64,000 bases of DNA from Pseudomonas fulva (GCF_023517795.1 NZ_CP082928.1:3038001-3102000); one strand, 5' to 3'; positions 49,205-59,454 are shown, counted from the first letter of the stretch. Numbers and translations are program-made. The notes: generated by a model not told the origin, from the sequence alone.

Positions 49205-51214
49205 TCAGCGCTTGAGCATCGCCCGCATGCTGGCCAGGGCGTCGTTGCCACGGGCAGTCTTGACCTCCACCGGCGCCTCTTCCTGGCCTTCCCAGACCAG
49301 ATCCTCCGGCGGCAGCTCGTCGAGGAAGCGGCTCGGCGTGCATTCGACGATCTCGCCGTACTGCTTGCGCTTGGCGGCGAAGGTCAGCGCCAGGTTGCGC
49401 TTGGCGCGGGTGATGCCCACGTAGGCCAGACGCCGCTCCTCCTCGATGGTGTCGGCCTCGATGCTGGAGCGGTGGGGCAGGATCTCCTCCTCGAAACCGA
49501 TGATGTACACCGACGGAAACTCCAGGCCCTTGGAGGCGTGCATGGTCATCATCTGCACGCCATCGGCCCCTTCTTCCTCTTCCTGCTGGCGTTCTAGCAT
49601 GTCGCGCAGTACCAGCTTGCCGATGGCGTCCTCGATGGTCATGTCGCCTTCCTCGTCCTTGTCGAGGGTGTTCTTAAGGGCGTCGACCAGGAACCACACG
49701 TTGCCCATGCGCGCCTCGGCGACCTTGTCGCTGGAAGCGTTCTGGCGCAGCCAGTTCTCGTAGTCGATGTCCATGACCATGCTGCGGATGGCGGCGATCG
49801 GCTCGTTGACCACGCACTGCTCGCGCACGCCGTCCATCCAGCGCTTGAAGCGCGCCAGGCGCTCGGTGTAGCGGCTGTCCAGGTGCTCGCCGAGGCCGAT
49901 CTCGTCACTGGCGGCATACATGCTGATCTTGCGCTCGTTGGCGTAGTTGCCGAGCTTTTCCAGGGTGGTGGAGCCGATCTCGCGGCGCGGCACGTTGATC
50001 ACCCGCAGGAAGGCGTTGTCGTCGTCCGGGTTGACCAGCAGGCGGAAGTAACTCATCAGGTCCTTCACCTCCTGGCGGGCGAAGAAGCTGGTGCCGCCGG
50101 ACAGGCGATAGGGAATCTGGTGGTGCTGCAGCTTCAGCTCCATCAGCTTGGCCTGGTAGTTGCCCCGGTAGAGGATGGCGAAGTCGCTGTAGGGCCGCTG
50201 GGTGCGCAGGTGCTCGGTGAGAATCTCCAGGGCCACGCGCTCGCACTCGGCATCTTCGTTACGGGTGCGGATCACACGGATCTCGTCGCCCATGCCCATC
50301 TCGCTCCACAGCTGTTTCTCGAAGGCGTGGGGGTTGTTGGCGATCAGCACGTTGGCGCACTTGAGGATGCGGCTGGTGGAGCGGTAGTTCTGCTCGAGCA
50401 TCACCACCTTGAGCGACGGGTAGTCTTCCTTGAGCAGGTTGAGGTTTTCCGGCCGTGCGCCGCGCCAGGCGTAGATCGACTGGTCGTCGTCGCCGACCAC
50501 GGTGATCTGGTTGCGCATGCCTACCAGCAGCTTCACCAGCAGGTACTGGCTGGAGTTGGTGTCCTGGTACTCGTCGACCAGCAGGTAGCGGATGCGGTTC
50601 TGCCACTTTTCCAGGATGTCCTGATGTTCCTGGAACAGCTTGACCGGCAGCAGGATCAGGTCGTTGAAATCCACCGCGTTGTACGCCTTGAGCGTGCGCT
50701 GGTAGTGCAGGTAGACGATGGCGGCGGTCTGCTCCTTGGGGTTGCGCGCATTGGCCAGGGCCTCGTCGGGCAGGATCAGGTCGTTCTTCCAGCTGTCGAT
50801 ATAGTTCTTGACCTCGTCGGCACCGTCGTCGCCGGCGTACTCCTTCTGCATGATGTCGGTGAGCAGCGCCTTGATGTCGCCGTCGTCGAAGATCGAGAAG
50901 CCGGGCTTGTAACCCAGGCGCGCATACTCCTTGCGGATGATGTTCATGCCCAGGTTGTGGAAGGTCGACACCGTCAGGCCGCGGGCTTCGGCGCCCTTGA
51001 GCAGGGTGCCGACGCGCTCCTTCATCTCGCGCGCGGCCTTGTTGGTGAAGGTCATGGCGACGATGTGCTGGGCGCGGATGCCGCAGTTCTGCACCAGGTG
51101 GGCGATCTTGCGGGTAATCACGCTGGTCTTGCCGGAGCCTGCGCCGGCGAGCACCAAAAGTGGGCCGCCGACGTAGTTCACGGCTTCCTGTTGCCGGGGG
51201 TTGAGTCGGGACAT
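49205..51214 (-). CDS. rep: ATP-dependent DNA helicase Rep
   Basis: A 669-residue superfamily 1A helicase that clears proteins ahead of replication forks and helps restart. Motif I is LAGAGSGKT (22-30), Ia TFTNKAAREMKERV, II LLVDEYQDTN, III VVGDDDQSIYAWRGA, IV VMLEQNYRST, V MTMHASKGLEFP and VI RRLAYVGITRAKR. Length and motif order match Rep, and the context xpt-rep is Pseudomonas-typical. Confidence 0.97.
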   Translation of the reverse strand: MSRLNPRQQEAVNYVGGPLLVLAGAGSGKTSVITRKIAHLVQNCGIRAQHIVAMTFTNKAAREMKERVGTLLKGAEARGLTVSTFHNLGMNIIRKEYARLGYKPGFSIFDDGDIKALLTDIMQKEYAGDDGADEVKNYIDSWKNDLILPDEALANARNPKEQTAAIVYLHYQRTLKAYNAVDFNDLILLPVKLFQEHQDILEKWQNRIRYLLVDEYQDTNSSQYLLVKLLVGMRNQITVVGDDDQSIYAWRGARPENLNLLKEDYPSLKVVMLEQNYRSTSRILKCANVLIANNPHAFEKQLWSEMGMGDEIRVIRTRNEDAECERVALEILTEHLRTQRPYSDFAILYRGNYQAKLMELKLQHHQIPYRLSGGTSFFARQEVKDLMSYFRLLVNPDDDNAFLRVINVPRREIGSTTLEKLGNYANERKISMYAASDEIGLGEHLDSRYTERLARFKRWMDGVREQCVVNEPIAAIRSMVMDIDYENWLRQNASSDKVAEARMGNVWFLVDALKNTLDKDEEGDMTIEDAIGKLVLRDMLERQQEEEEGADGVQMMTMHASKGLEFPSVYIIGFEEEILPHRSSIEADTIEEERRLAYVGITRAKRNLALTFAAKRKQYGEIVECTPSRFLDELPPEDLVWEGQEEAPVEVKTARGNDALASMRAMLKR

Positions 51215-51471
51215 CGTGTCTATCGCAGAGGGAAATGGCCGCGCATTTTAGCTGAAAGTCGGCGCTCATTTGCGGGCTTCGCTGCAGCAGCCGATAACCG
51301 TGCTCGCCAGCACGTTCACGCCACTTCATTGCGTCGGCGGGCTTGTCGATTACCGGGGTTTTGCCGCAGGATATCCGCCGATTTACACGGAAGTGATTGA
51401 TTTGACGCCGGATGTGGCGCACTCAGAAGCGCCGCGCGCGCTCATCTTTTTCGTGCATCGGGGGATCTTTC

Positions 51472-53148
51472 TTGAGCGCATTCGTCGAGCCGTTGCGCCT
51501 GGTACTGCTGGCGGAGACGCCGCAGTGGAGCGAGCTGCTGCGCGAGCGCCTGGACGCCGTGGGCGGGTCGACGCCCCTGAGCTGCGCTACCAGTTGGCCG
51601 GATGCCCGGCAGCTGCTCGACACCGCCGCCGATGCCGTGCTGCTGACCACTCCCGCGCACCTGGCGGACTCCCGGCGCTGCGCGGCGCCGATCATCCTGC
51701 TGCTGGAACAGGAACCGGCCGACACGCCGCCCCAGGTCTGCGACTGGCTGGTGCGCGACCAACTGAGCCCCGAGGTACTGCGCCGCAGCCTGCGCTACGT
51801 GCGTGAGCAGGGCCGCCTGCGCCTGACCCTGCAACGTCTGGCCGAACAGGATGCGCTCACCGGCATCGCCAATCGCCAGGGGTTTCACACCCTGCTGGCA
51901 GCACGCCTGGCCGAGCAGGGCTGCCGCGGCCTGGCGCTGATCCAGCTGGACCTGGACAACTTCCGCCAGGCCAACGATGCCCTAGGCGACTGCGCCGGCG
52001 ACCAGCTGATCCAGCAGGTGGTGGCGCGCCTCAAGCAATACCTGGAGCGCGGCGACCAGATGGCGCGGCTGGGCGGTGACGAATTCGCCTTGCTGCTCGA
52101 CAGCCATGATGATCTCGAGCGCCTCCACGGCCGTGTGCAGCATCTGCTCGAGGCGCTGGGCGAGCCCTACTGGGTGGAGGGCGAAAGCCTGCTGCTCGGT
52201 TGCAGCCTCGGTGTGGCACTGGCCAAGCCGGCGAGCAGCGCCGATGGGCTGATGTGGCACGCCCATATCGCCATGCAACAGGCCAAGAGCCGCCAGGGCT
52301 GCACTTACCACCTGTACGACGAACGCCTGGACCACGGCATGCGCAGCCAGGTCGACCTGCAGCGCGAACTGCGCCGGGCGCTGCGCAAGGGCGAACTGCA
52401 GCTGCACTACCAGCCGCGGCTGTGCCTGCACAGCGGTACCATCGTCGGCCTGGAAGCGCTGGTGCGCTGGCAGCACGAAAGGCACGGGTTGCTGATGCCC
52501 GGCGAGTTCGTGCCGCTGGCCGAGGAGTGCGGGCTGATCGTGCCGCTCGGCTACTGGGTGATCGACCGCGCCATGCGCGACATGCAGTGGCTGCGCGAGC
52601 GCGGCCATCCGGCGTTGCACATGGCGGTCAACCTGTCGTTCCGGCAGTTCCAGGACAGCCAGTTGCTGCCCACCCTGGAACGGCTGATCGACAGTTGCGG
52701 CATCGACAGCCACTGGCTGGAGTTCGAGCTGACCGAAACCGCGGTGATGCGCCGCAGCGAGTACGTGCTGCAGACCATGGGCCGCCTGGGCCACCTGGGC
52801 GTGCGCTTTTCCCTGGACGACTTCGGCACCGGCTTCTCGTCGTTCGAGCACCTGAGCAACCTGCCCATCGCCCTGCTGAAGATCGATCGCAGCTTCGTCA
52901 CCGGCATGGAGCTGCGCCCGCAGAGCCAGCAACTGGTGCAGGCGATGATCAGCCTGGCCCATAACCTCGACCTGCAGGTGGTCGCCGAAGGCGTGGAAAA
53001 CCTGGAGCAGCTGCGCCTGCTGCGCGAATTCGGCTGCGACCAGGTGCAGGGTTACCTGATCAGCCGCGCCGTGCCACGCGACGAGCTGGATGGCGTGCTG
53101 GCCAGGGAGCAGGTGTCGCCGCCCGGTTCACGGCAGCGGGACGCCTGA
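51472..53148 (+). CDS. GGDEF-EAL protein of cyclic di-GMP turnover
   Basis: A 558-residue cytoplasmic protein. The first 115 residues look receiver-like (LRLVLLAETPQWSELLRERL) but lack clear phospho-acceptor motifs. The GGDEF domain (about 120-285) keeps RLGGDEFALLL. The EAL domain (about 300-545) keeps LEALVRW, NLSFRQF, ELTETA, DDFGTGFSS, LLKIDRSFV and VAEGVE, all needed for phosphodiesterase activity. No inhibitory RxxD site precedes GGDEF. The likely output is cyclic di-GMP hydrolysis, with possible synthesis. I chose TTG 51472 with GGGGGA ahead; the start is uncertain. It is divergent from rep; the P. aeruginosa counterpart is the phosphodiesterase ProE, as I recall. Confidence 0.87.
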   Translation: MSAFVEPLRLVLLAETPQWSELLRERLDAVGGSTPLSCATSWPDARQLLDTAADAVLLTTPAHLADSRRCAAPIILLLEQEPADTPPQVCDWLVRDQLSPEVLRRSLRYVREQGRLRLTLQRLAEQDALTGIANRQGFHTLLAARLAEQGCRGLALIQLDLDNFRQANDALGDCAGDQLIQQVVARLKQYLERGDQMARLGGDEFALLLDSHDDLERLHGRVQHLLEALGEPYWVEGESLLLGCSLGVALAKPASSADGLMWHAHIAMQQAKSRQGCTYHLYDERLDHGMRSQVDLQRELRRALRKGELQLHYQPRLCLHSGTIVGLEALVRWQHERHGLLMPGEFVPLAEECGLIVPLGYWVIDRAMRDMQWLRERGHPALHMAVNLSFRQFQDSQLLPTLERLIDSCGIDSHWLEFELTETAVMRRSEYVLQTMGRLGHLGVRFSLDDFGTGFSSFEHLSNLPIALLKIDRSFVTGMELRPQSQQLVQAMISLAHNLDLQVVAEGVENLEQLRLLREFGCDQVQGYLISRAVPRDELDGVLAREQVSPPGSRQRDA

Positions 53149-53160
53149 CGCCGCGTCAGG

Positions 53161-54543
53161 CTACGACACGCAGATCTGCCCCCTGGCATCCTCGGGGCGC
53201 TGCAGGCGCGCGGTCTTCCAGCGAAAGCCCAGTACCAGGCCGGTCGCCGTCACCGCCAGCCCGGCAGCCAAGCCCCACCAGACGCCATGGGCGCCCCAGC
53301 CGAGCGGGAAGGCCAGCAGCCAGGCCAGCGGCGCACCCACGCACCAATAGCCGGTCAGGCCGATCACCAGGGTCAGGCGGCCGTCGTTGAGGCCACGAAT
53401 CGCGCCCATGGCGATGCTCTGCAGGCCATCGAACAGCTCGAACCAGGCGGCGATCGCCAGCAGGCTCACCGCCAGGCTGACGATATCGGCGAATGCCGGG
53501 TCGTGGCGGTCGAGGAACAGGCCGATGATCCACTCCGGCAGCAGCCAGAACGCCAGGGCGAACATCAGCATCAGCGCGGCGCCCAGGCCCATGCCCAGAT
53601 GACCGGCGAGGCGCGACAGCGGCAGGCGGCCCGCGCCGTAGTGCATGCCGACCCGGAAAGTCACCGCATACGAGAGACCATGGGGCACGATAAAGGCCAG
53701 GGCCACCGACTGCATGGCGATCTGGTGAGCCGCCAGCTGCACGCTGCCCAGGGCGCCCATGCACAGGGTGGCGAAGGTGAACAGCCCTTGCTCGGCCGCG
53801 TAGGTGCCGCCAATCGGCAGGCCGAGGCGCAGCAGGGCGCGCAGCTCGGCCCGTTGTGGGCGACCCAGGCCACCGCGCAGCTTGTAACGCTGGTAGGTCG
53901 GCGAGATCAGGATGTACAGCGCCAGGGCCAGCGCCATGGCGCTGCTGACCAGCGCGGTGGTCAGGCCGATACCGCTCAGGCCCAGTTCCACGCCCAGCCA
54001 GCCCTTGATCAGCGCATAGTTGATGATGAAGTTGGCAAGGGTGCCGACGATGCTGATGGTCATCACCGGGCCGGGATGGCCGATGGCGCTGGTGAAGCCG
54101 CGCAGGGCCATGAAACACAGGTAGGCGGGCAGGCCCAGGGACAAGGGGCGCAGGAACGCCATGGCCTCGCCGGCCGCAGCCGGATCCTGCCCCAGGTGCG
54201 GCAGCAGCGGCCCCAGGCCGTTGAGGCACAGCGCACTGATGATGCCCAGCAGGATGGCCAGCCACAGGCCGTTGCGCAGTAGGCGGGTGACGCCCTCCGG
54301 GTCACCGGCGCCGTGGCGGATGGCGATCATGCTGCCCACGGCGGCGATCACCCCGGTGCAGAAGATCGAGAAGATGAAATAGCAGGTCGCACCCAGAGCG
54401 CCGCCGGCCAGCTGCCCAGGGCCGAGCATGGCCATCATCAGCGTGTCGGTGAAGATCATCAGCGCATGGGCCAACTGCGCGGAGATCAGCGGGCCGGCCA
54501 GGCGCAGCAGGGCGCCCAGTTCATGACCAAGGGGACTTTTCAT
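53161..54543 (-). CDS. MATE-family multidrug efflux pump (NorM-like)
   Basis: A 460-residue inner-membrane transporter with 12 predicted helices and the MATE pattern: LIMFTDTLMM-like first helix (LMIFTDTLMMAMLGPGQLAG), GLPIGGTYAAEQGLFTFATL mid-way, and GLQSIAMGAIRGLNDGRLTL. It exports cationic drugs in exchange for Na+ or protons. It is divergent from the LysR regulator 140 bases away, a common control arrangement. Confidence 0.9.
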   Translation of the reverse strand: MKSPLGHELGALLRLAGPLISAQLAHALMIFTDTLMMAMLGPGQLAGGALGATCYFIFSIFCTGVIAAVGSMIAIRHGAGDPEGVTRLLRNGLWLAILLGIISALCLNGLGPLLPHLGQDPAAAGEAMAFLRPLSLGLPAYLCFMALRGFTSAIGHPGPVMTISIVGTLANFIINYALIKGWLGVELGLSGIGLTTALVSSAMALALALYILISPTYQRYKLRGGLGRPQRAELRALLRLGLPIGGTYAAEQGLFTFATLCMGALGSVQLAAHQIAMQSVALAFIVPHGLSYAVTFRVGMHYGAGRLPLSRLAGHLGMGLGAALMLMFALAFWLLPEWIIGLFLDRHDPAFADIVSLAVSLLAIAAWFELFDGLQSIAMGAIRGLNDGRLTLVIGLTGYWCVGAPLAWLLAFPLGWGAHGVWWGLAAGLAVTATGLVLGFRWKTARLQRPEDARGQICVS

Positions 54544-54682
54544 GATGAGTAAAACTTCGGCTGGATAATTACTCCCGGGCTGTCGGGAGATAAGCAATGC
54601 CAGCTATTCTCCGGTTTGCAGCCCGAACCCACAAAAGGAAAATAGCCATGCATGGCATGATTAAAACTCATGGAGAGGTCCG

Positions 54683-55603
54683 GTGAGCCGGCACCTGCCG
54701 CCTTTATATGCCCTGCGCGCCTTCGAAGCCGCGGCGCGGCATTTGTCCTTTACCCGCGCTGCCGATGAGCTGGCGATCACCCAGAGTGCGGTCAGCCGGC
54801 ACATCCGCACCCTGGAGGATCACTTCGCCTGCCGGCTATTCGAGCGCCGTGGCCGCGCACTGCACCTGACCGAGCCGGCCAGTCTGTTGCTGCCAGGCGT
54901 GCGCGAGGGCTTCGAGTCCATGGAGCGGGCCTGCGCGCACTTGCGCGTGGAGGACGGCACCCTGCGCCTCAAGGCGCCCTCGACCCTGACCATGCGCTGG
55001 TTACTGGCGCGCCTGTCGCTGTTTCGCGCCCGCCATGATGACCTTGAGGTGCAGCTCACCAGCGCCTGGATGGATCTCGATCGCGTGGATTTTCTCCACG
55101 AGCCGTTCGACTGCGCCGTGCTCCTGGGAGCCGGCACCTTCAGCGACGAATGGCATAGCGTGCGGCTGTTCGAGGAGTGGTTGATCCCGGTGTGCGCCCC
55201 CGGTGCCGTGGGCGAGCAGCCATGGGACGTCAGCCGTCTGCAGCAGGCCGAACTGGTACACCCCACGCCCGACCGCCGCGACTGGCGCCGCTGGCTGCAG
55301 GCCATGGGCCTGGCCGACCAGGTGGCGCTCAAGGGCGGCCAGGTGTTCGATACCCTGGAGTTGGGCATCGTCGCCGCCGCCCGCGGTTATGGCGTGTCGA
55401 TCGGCGACCTGGCGATGGTCGCCGAGGACGTGCTGCTGGGCCGCCTGGCGCTGCCCTGGCCGAGCGCCGTGTCCAGTGGCGAAAGCTATTACCTGGTGTG
55501 GCCCAAGGCCCGCCGCGGCCAGGAACGCTTCGAGCGGCTGGCCGAGTTCCTGCTCGCCGAGGTGGCCGCCATGCAGTTGCCCGACGTGCAGCTGCGGCGC
55601 TAG
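54683..55603 (+). CDS. LysR-family transcriptional regulator (GcvA-like)
   Basis: A 306-residue LysR protein: HTH in residues 5-65 (LPPLYALRAFEAAARHLSFT ... ITQSAVSRHIRTLEDHF) and a periplasmic-binding-like sensor domain. The start LPPLYALRAFEAAARHLSFT is typical of the GcvA branch. The GTG start is preceded by GGAGAGG. It is divergent from the MATE pump and may control it. Confidence 0.9.
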   Translation: MSRHLPPLYALRAFEAAARHLSFTRAADELAITQSAVSRHIRTLEDHFACRLFERRGRALHLTEPASLLLPGVREGFESMERACAHLRVEDGTLRLKAPSTLTMRWLLARLSLFRARHDDLEVQLTSAWMDLDRVDFLHEPFDCAVLLGAGTFSDEWHSVRLFEEWLIPVCAPGAVGEQPWDVSRLQQAELVHPTPDRRDWRRWLQAMGLADQVALKGGQVFDTLELGIVAAARGYGVSIGDLAMVAEDVLLGRLALPWPSAVSSGESYYLVWPKARRGQERFERLAEFLLAEVAAMQLPDVQLRR

Positions 55604-55699
55604 GAAACGGCTGAAAATTCTCGCGGATGATACTTTTTGATTACTCCACGTAAAAAATGAGGTGATTGCGTCATGAGGGCCATTGACGCACTAAAACTC

Positions 55700-55726
55700 T
55701 CAAATATTCTCCGCGCTCGCCGAAAA
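55700..55726 (+). promoter_or_regulatory. Candidate FliA (sigma-28) promoter for the chemoreceptor
   Basis: TCAAATAT, an 11-base spacer and GCCGAAAA match the flagellar consensus TAAAGTTT-N11-GCCGATAA in spacing and in the -10 element. The expected transcript would begin some 45 bases ahead of the chemoreceptor ATG. Confidence 0.6.
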
Positions 55727-55781
55727 ATGGCGGCTTATCAATCACTCCATATAAGGACATGTGGAGCCATGGAGACGCGTC

Positions 55782-57758
55782 ATGAACCAACCTCGTTCCC
55801 GTATCGCCTGGCAGCTGGCGACGGCCCTTGCCGCCATGCTGGTGCTGCTGATCAGTGTCAGTACCGTATTCGCCCTGCGCTCGCTGAGCAGCGCCAACCT
55901 GGTCACCCGTGAAGAGCACCTGGGCAGCGAAGCACGCCTGCTGGCCGACCAGTTGAGCACCTTCCACGAAAGCCTGCGCGAAAGCACCCAACGCCTCGCC
56001 GGCCTGTTCGAGCGCCGCTTCAGCAGCGGCCTGCAGGTCAGCCCGGACGAGCGCGTCGCCGCGGGTTCCCTGCAGGCGCCGGCGCTGTACCTGGGCAATA
56101 CCCGACTGAACAACGATTTCAGCGAAGTCGATGAATTCCGTCGCCTGACCGCCGGCGTGGCGACCATCTTCGTCCGTGATGGCGACGACTTCGTGCGCGT
56201 GACCACCTCACTGACCAAGCAGGACGGCGGCCGCGCCATCGGTACCGTGCTCGACCGCAACCACCCGGCCTATGCACGCCTGCTCGGCGGCGACAGCTAC
56301 GTGGGCCGCGCGCTGCTGTTCGAGCGCTTCTACATGACCCAATACACCCCGGTACGCGACAGTGCCGGGCGGGTCATCGCCGTGCTGTTCGTCGGCTTCG
56401 ACTACACCGATGCGCAGAACGCCCAGTTCGCCAACCTGGAGCGCTTCCGCATCGGCAGCACCGGCTCCCTGGCGTTGCTCGACGACCAGAACAAGTGGCT
56501 GGTGGCACCTTATAGCGCGCAGCGTCCCGAGCAATTGACGGGCAACATGAGCAACGTGCTGGGCAATCCGGGCAAGGGCGGTTTCTGGAGCGATGGCAGC
56601 CAGGACTTCTACAGCGTTGCCGTGCCCTTTGCCGGTGGCCCGTGGACGGTGGTGGCAAGCATGCCGGAAGCGGAGATCCAGGCGGTGACCTGGCGAGTCG
56701 GCAGCCAATTGGCGATCGGCAGCCTGGTGACCCTGGTGCTGGCCGTGCTGGCGGTGATCTGGCTGCTGCGTCGCAAACTGCGGCCGCTGGGGGATCTGGT
56801 CGAACAGGCCCAGGCCCTCGGTGCCGGCGACCTGAGCGTGCGCCTGCAGGTCACGAGCCATGACGAGATCGGCGAGCTGTCGCGCAGCTTCAACCAGATG
56901 AGCGAAGCGCTGTCGACCATGGTCGCGCGCATCCGCAGCGCCGCCGGCAACGTCAGCCAGCGCGCCGAGGCGCTGTCCGGCCTGTCGCGCGGTGCCTATG
57001 AAGGCATCGAGCAGCAGTCCGGCGAGATCAGCAGCATGGCCGGCGCGGTGGAAGAGTTCAGCGCCACCTCGCTGAACATCGCCGACAACATGCGCAGCAC
57101 CGAACGCATGGCCAGCGAGAACGCCAGCCAGACGCGCATCGGCCGTACCTCGATGGAAGAGGCGTCCAATGCGCTGGAGCAGATATCCCAGTCGGTGAAC
57201 AGCGCGGCGAAGGTCATCGACAGCCTGGGCCAGCGTTCCCAGGAGATCGGCGGCATTCTCAGCGTGATCACCTCGATCGCCGACCAGACCAACCTGCTGG
57301 CGCTCAATGCCGCCATCGAGGCGGCGCGCGCCGGTGAGCAGGGCCGCGGCTTTGCCGTGGTCGCCGACGAGGTGCGCAGCCTGGCCGGCCGCACCCGCGA
57401 GGCGACCACCGAGATCTCCAGCATGATCAGCAGCATCCAGGGCGAAACCAGCAGCGCCATCAGCACCATGGAGCAGGGCCGGCAGTTGATGCAGAACGGC
57501 CTGGAGCTCAACGCCAAGGTCGCCGCGGCGCTGACTCATATCGCCGAGCAGACCAGCGCTGCCGGCGAGCAGTTCGCGGCCATCACCACTGCCACCAGCG
57601 AGCAGAGCAGCACCGCCACGGTGCTGAGCAGCAACCTGCAGAGCATCGCCCTGGCCAACGGCGAGCAGCGCGAAGTGATCGCCAACCTGGCGCACACCTC
57701 CAAGGAACTGGAAACCCTGGCCACCGACCTGCACCGCGAAGTCGAGCGCTTCCGCTGA
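55782..57758 (+). CDS. Methyl-accepting chemotaxis protein with Cache sensor
   Basis: A 658-residue chemoreceptor: membrane helix about 10-32, a large periplasmic Cache 3/Cache 2-like domain (about 33-290, with [20 protein letters not shown] and [18 protein letters not shown]), second helix about 298-320 ([20 protein letters not shown]), HAMP, then a long coiled coil with the hairpin tip [20 protein letters not shown] and [16 protein letters not shown]. It reports to CheW/CheA. Cache domains of this type often bind small organic acids, but the ligand is unknown. GGAG is 7 bases before ATG 55782. A FliA-type promoter lies upstream. Confidence 0.93.
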   Translation: MNQPRSRIAWQLATALAAMLVLLISVSTVFALRSLSSANLVTREEHLGSEARLLADQLSTFHESLRESTQRLAGLFERRFSSGLQVSPDERVAAGSLQAPALYLGNTRLNNDFSEVDEFRRLTAGVATIFVRDGDDFVRVTTSLTKQDGGRAIGTVLDRNHPAYARLLGGDSYVGRALLFERFYMTQYTPVRDSAGRVIAVLFVGFDYTDAQNAQFANLERFRIGSTGSLALLDDQNKWLVAPYSAQRPEQLTGNMSNVLGNPGKGGFWSDGSQDFYSVAVPFAGGPWTVVASMPEAEIQAVTWRVGSQLAIGSLVTLVLAVLAVIWLLRRKLRPLGDLVEQAQALGAGDLSVRLQVTSHDEIGELSRSFNQMSEALSTMVARIRSAAGNVSQRAEALSGLSRGAYEGIEQQSGEISSMAGAVEEFSATSLNIADNMRSTERMASENASQTRIGRTSMEEASNALEQISQSVNSAAKVIDSLGQRSQEIGGILSVITSIADQTNLLALNAAIEAARAGEQGRGFAVVADEVRSLAGRTREATTEISSMISSIQGETSSAISTMEQGRQLMQNGLELNAKVAAALTHIAEQTSAAGEQFAAITTATSEQSSTATVLSSNLQSIALANGEQREVIANLAHTSKELETLATDLHREVERFR

Positions 57759-57760
57759 TC

Positions 57761-57778
57761 CCGGTCCTCCAGGACCGG
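57761..57778 (+). terminator. Hairpin after the chemoreceptor gene
   Basis: CCGGTCCT and AGGACCGG pair over CC, two bases after the stop. No T-run follows, so it may only protect the 3' end. Confidence 0.45.
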
Positions 57779-58271
57779 TCCTCTACGGCTGGTGCTGCCT
57801 ACTGGCGCCAGCCGCCTTCCGAGCCCCGGTCAAGGCTCGTCCAGGCTTGACGTCATCATCCTGAAAACCCTGCGTGCCAGGCTGCTGGCCTGGTGCGGCG
57901 GCTGCGTTGCAAGCCGCGGCTGTGCAGCATTGCGGACCATTTCGTGTGGAATCCGAAACGCTCTGAAAATCAGTTTCCGCCAGGGGCAATTTTTGATTGA
58001 TCTGAGCGAGTCATGGTCTTAAAGTCCGCGCCCGAACGTCCATGCTGGCAACGATCCATTCGGCTCAAGTACTGACGACGAGAGGTTGTCCGGCCCCTTT
58101 CAGGGCAGGCAATTCTCGGCGACATGCCTTGGGAAGTAGGCGAACCAAAGTGGGGAAACTGATCAGACGTTCCTGGCCTGGCGACAGGCCGCCCCCGACA
58201 CCCGGTTGAACCTGTGCCCGGTTCAACTGCCCGAATCCTAGTGTTCATGGTTTAGCCATTTGGAGACCCGC
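57779..58271. other. Long leader region upstream of speC
   Basis: About 490 bases without a convincing gene. It holds several hairpins, including TGGCGCCAG (57803-57811), GGCCTGGCGACAGGCC (58173-58188) and GTTGAACC / GGTTCAAC (58205-58227). A less GC-rich segment near 57950-58020 may hold the promoter. If transcription starts there, speC has a structured 5' leader of over 200 bases, which would allow post-transcriptional control. Confidence 0.45.
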
Positions 58272-59435
58272 ATGTCGATCAAGGTCGAAGACTACTACCC
58301 ACGCGAAACCTTCAACAAAATGAAGGCCTTCGCCGACCAGCAGGAAACCCCGTTCGTGGTGATCGACACCGCGATCATCAGCCAGGCCTACGACGACCTG
58401 CGCGCCGGTTTCGAATTCGCCAAGGTGTACTACGCCGTCAAGGCCAACCCGGCGATCGAGATCATCGAACTGCTGCGTGACAAGGGCTCGAGCTTCGACA
58501 TCGCCTCGATCTACGAGCTCGACAAGGTGCTGTCCGCCGGTGTCGGCCCGGAGCGCATCAGCTACGGCAACACCATCAAGAAGGCCCGCGACGTTCGCTA
58601 CTTCTATGAGAAGGGCGTGCGCCTGTTCGCCACCGACTCCGAAGCCGACCTGCGCAACATCGCCAAGGCGGCGCCGGGCTCGAAGATCTACGTGCGCATC
58701 CTCACCGAGGGGTCGACCTCGGCCGACTGGCCGCTGAGCCGCAAGTTCGGCTGTCAGCCGGACATGGCCCTGGACCTGTTGATCCTCGCCAAGCAGCTGG
58801 GCCTGGTGCCCTACGGCATTTCCTTCCACGTCGGCTCGCAGCAGCGCGATATCGACGTGTGGGACGCGGCCATCGCCAAGGTCAAGGTGATCTTCGAGCG
58901 CCTCAAGGAAGAAGACGGCATCGAGCTGCAGATGATCAACATGGGCGGCGGCTTCCCGGCCAACTACATCACCCGCACCAACAGCCTGGAAACCTACGCC
59001 GAGGAAATCATCCGCTTCCTCAAGGAGGACTTCGGCGACCAACTGCCGGAAATCATTCTCGAGCCGGGCCGTTCGCTGATCGCCAACGCCGGCGTGCTGG
59101 TCAGTGAAGTGGTGCTGGTGGCGCGCAAGTCGCGCACCGCCGTCGAGCGCTGGGTGTACACCGACGTGGGCAAGTTCAGCGGTCTGATCGAAACCATGGA
59201 CGAGTCCATCAAGTTCCCGATCTGGACCGAGAAGAAGGGTGAGATGGAAGAGGTGGTGATCGCCGGCCCGACCTGCGACAGCGCCGACATCATGTACGAG
59301 CACTACAAGTACGGCCTGCCCCTGAACCTGGCCAGCGGCGACCGCCTGTACTGGTTCTCCACCGGTGCCTACACCACCAGCTACAGCGCGGTGGAATTCA
59401 ACGGCTTCCCGCCGCTGAAAGCCTTCTACCTGTAA
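58272..59435 (+). CDS. speC: Ornithine decarboxylase (alanine-racemase-fold type)
   Basis: A 387-residue PLP enzyme making putrescine from ornithine. It belongs to the eukaryotic-like fold-type III group: Lys57 in YYAVKANP binds PLP, MGGGFP is the phosphate loop, HVGSQ faces the cofactor, and the catalytic Cys is in GPTCDSADIMYEHY from the partner subunit. Length equals P. aeruginosa SpeC. GGAG precedes ATG 58272; four upstream codons from TTG are possible but less likely. It stands alone between a long leader and a terminator. Confidence 0.94.
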   Translation: MSIKVEDYYPRETFNKMKAFADQQETPFVVIDTAIISQAYDDLRAGFEFAKVYYAVKANPAIEIIELLRDKGSSFDIASIYELDKVLSAGVGPERISYGNTIKKARDVRYFYEKGVRLFATDSEADLRNIAKAAPGSKIYVRILTEGSTSADWPLSRKFGCQPDMALDLLILAKQLGLVPYGISFHVGSQQRDIDVWDAAIAKVKVIFERLKEEDGIELQMINMGGGFPANYITRTNSLETYAEEIIRFLKEDFGDQLPEIILEPGRSLIANAGVLVSEVVLVARKSRTAVERWVYTDVGKFSGLIETMDESIKFPIWTEKKGEMEEVVIAGPTCDSADIMYEHYKYGLPLNLASGDRLYWFSTGAYTTSYSAVEFNGFPPLKAFYL

Positions 59436-59454
59436 GCCCCGCTGCACCGCCAGG

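Noticed and set aside
55673..55912. Possible 79-codon small ORF ahead of the chemoreceptor
   Set aside because: It begins ahead of the FliA-type promoter and then runs out of frame into the chemoreceptor gene; the protein has no family match.
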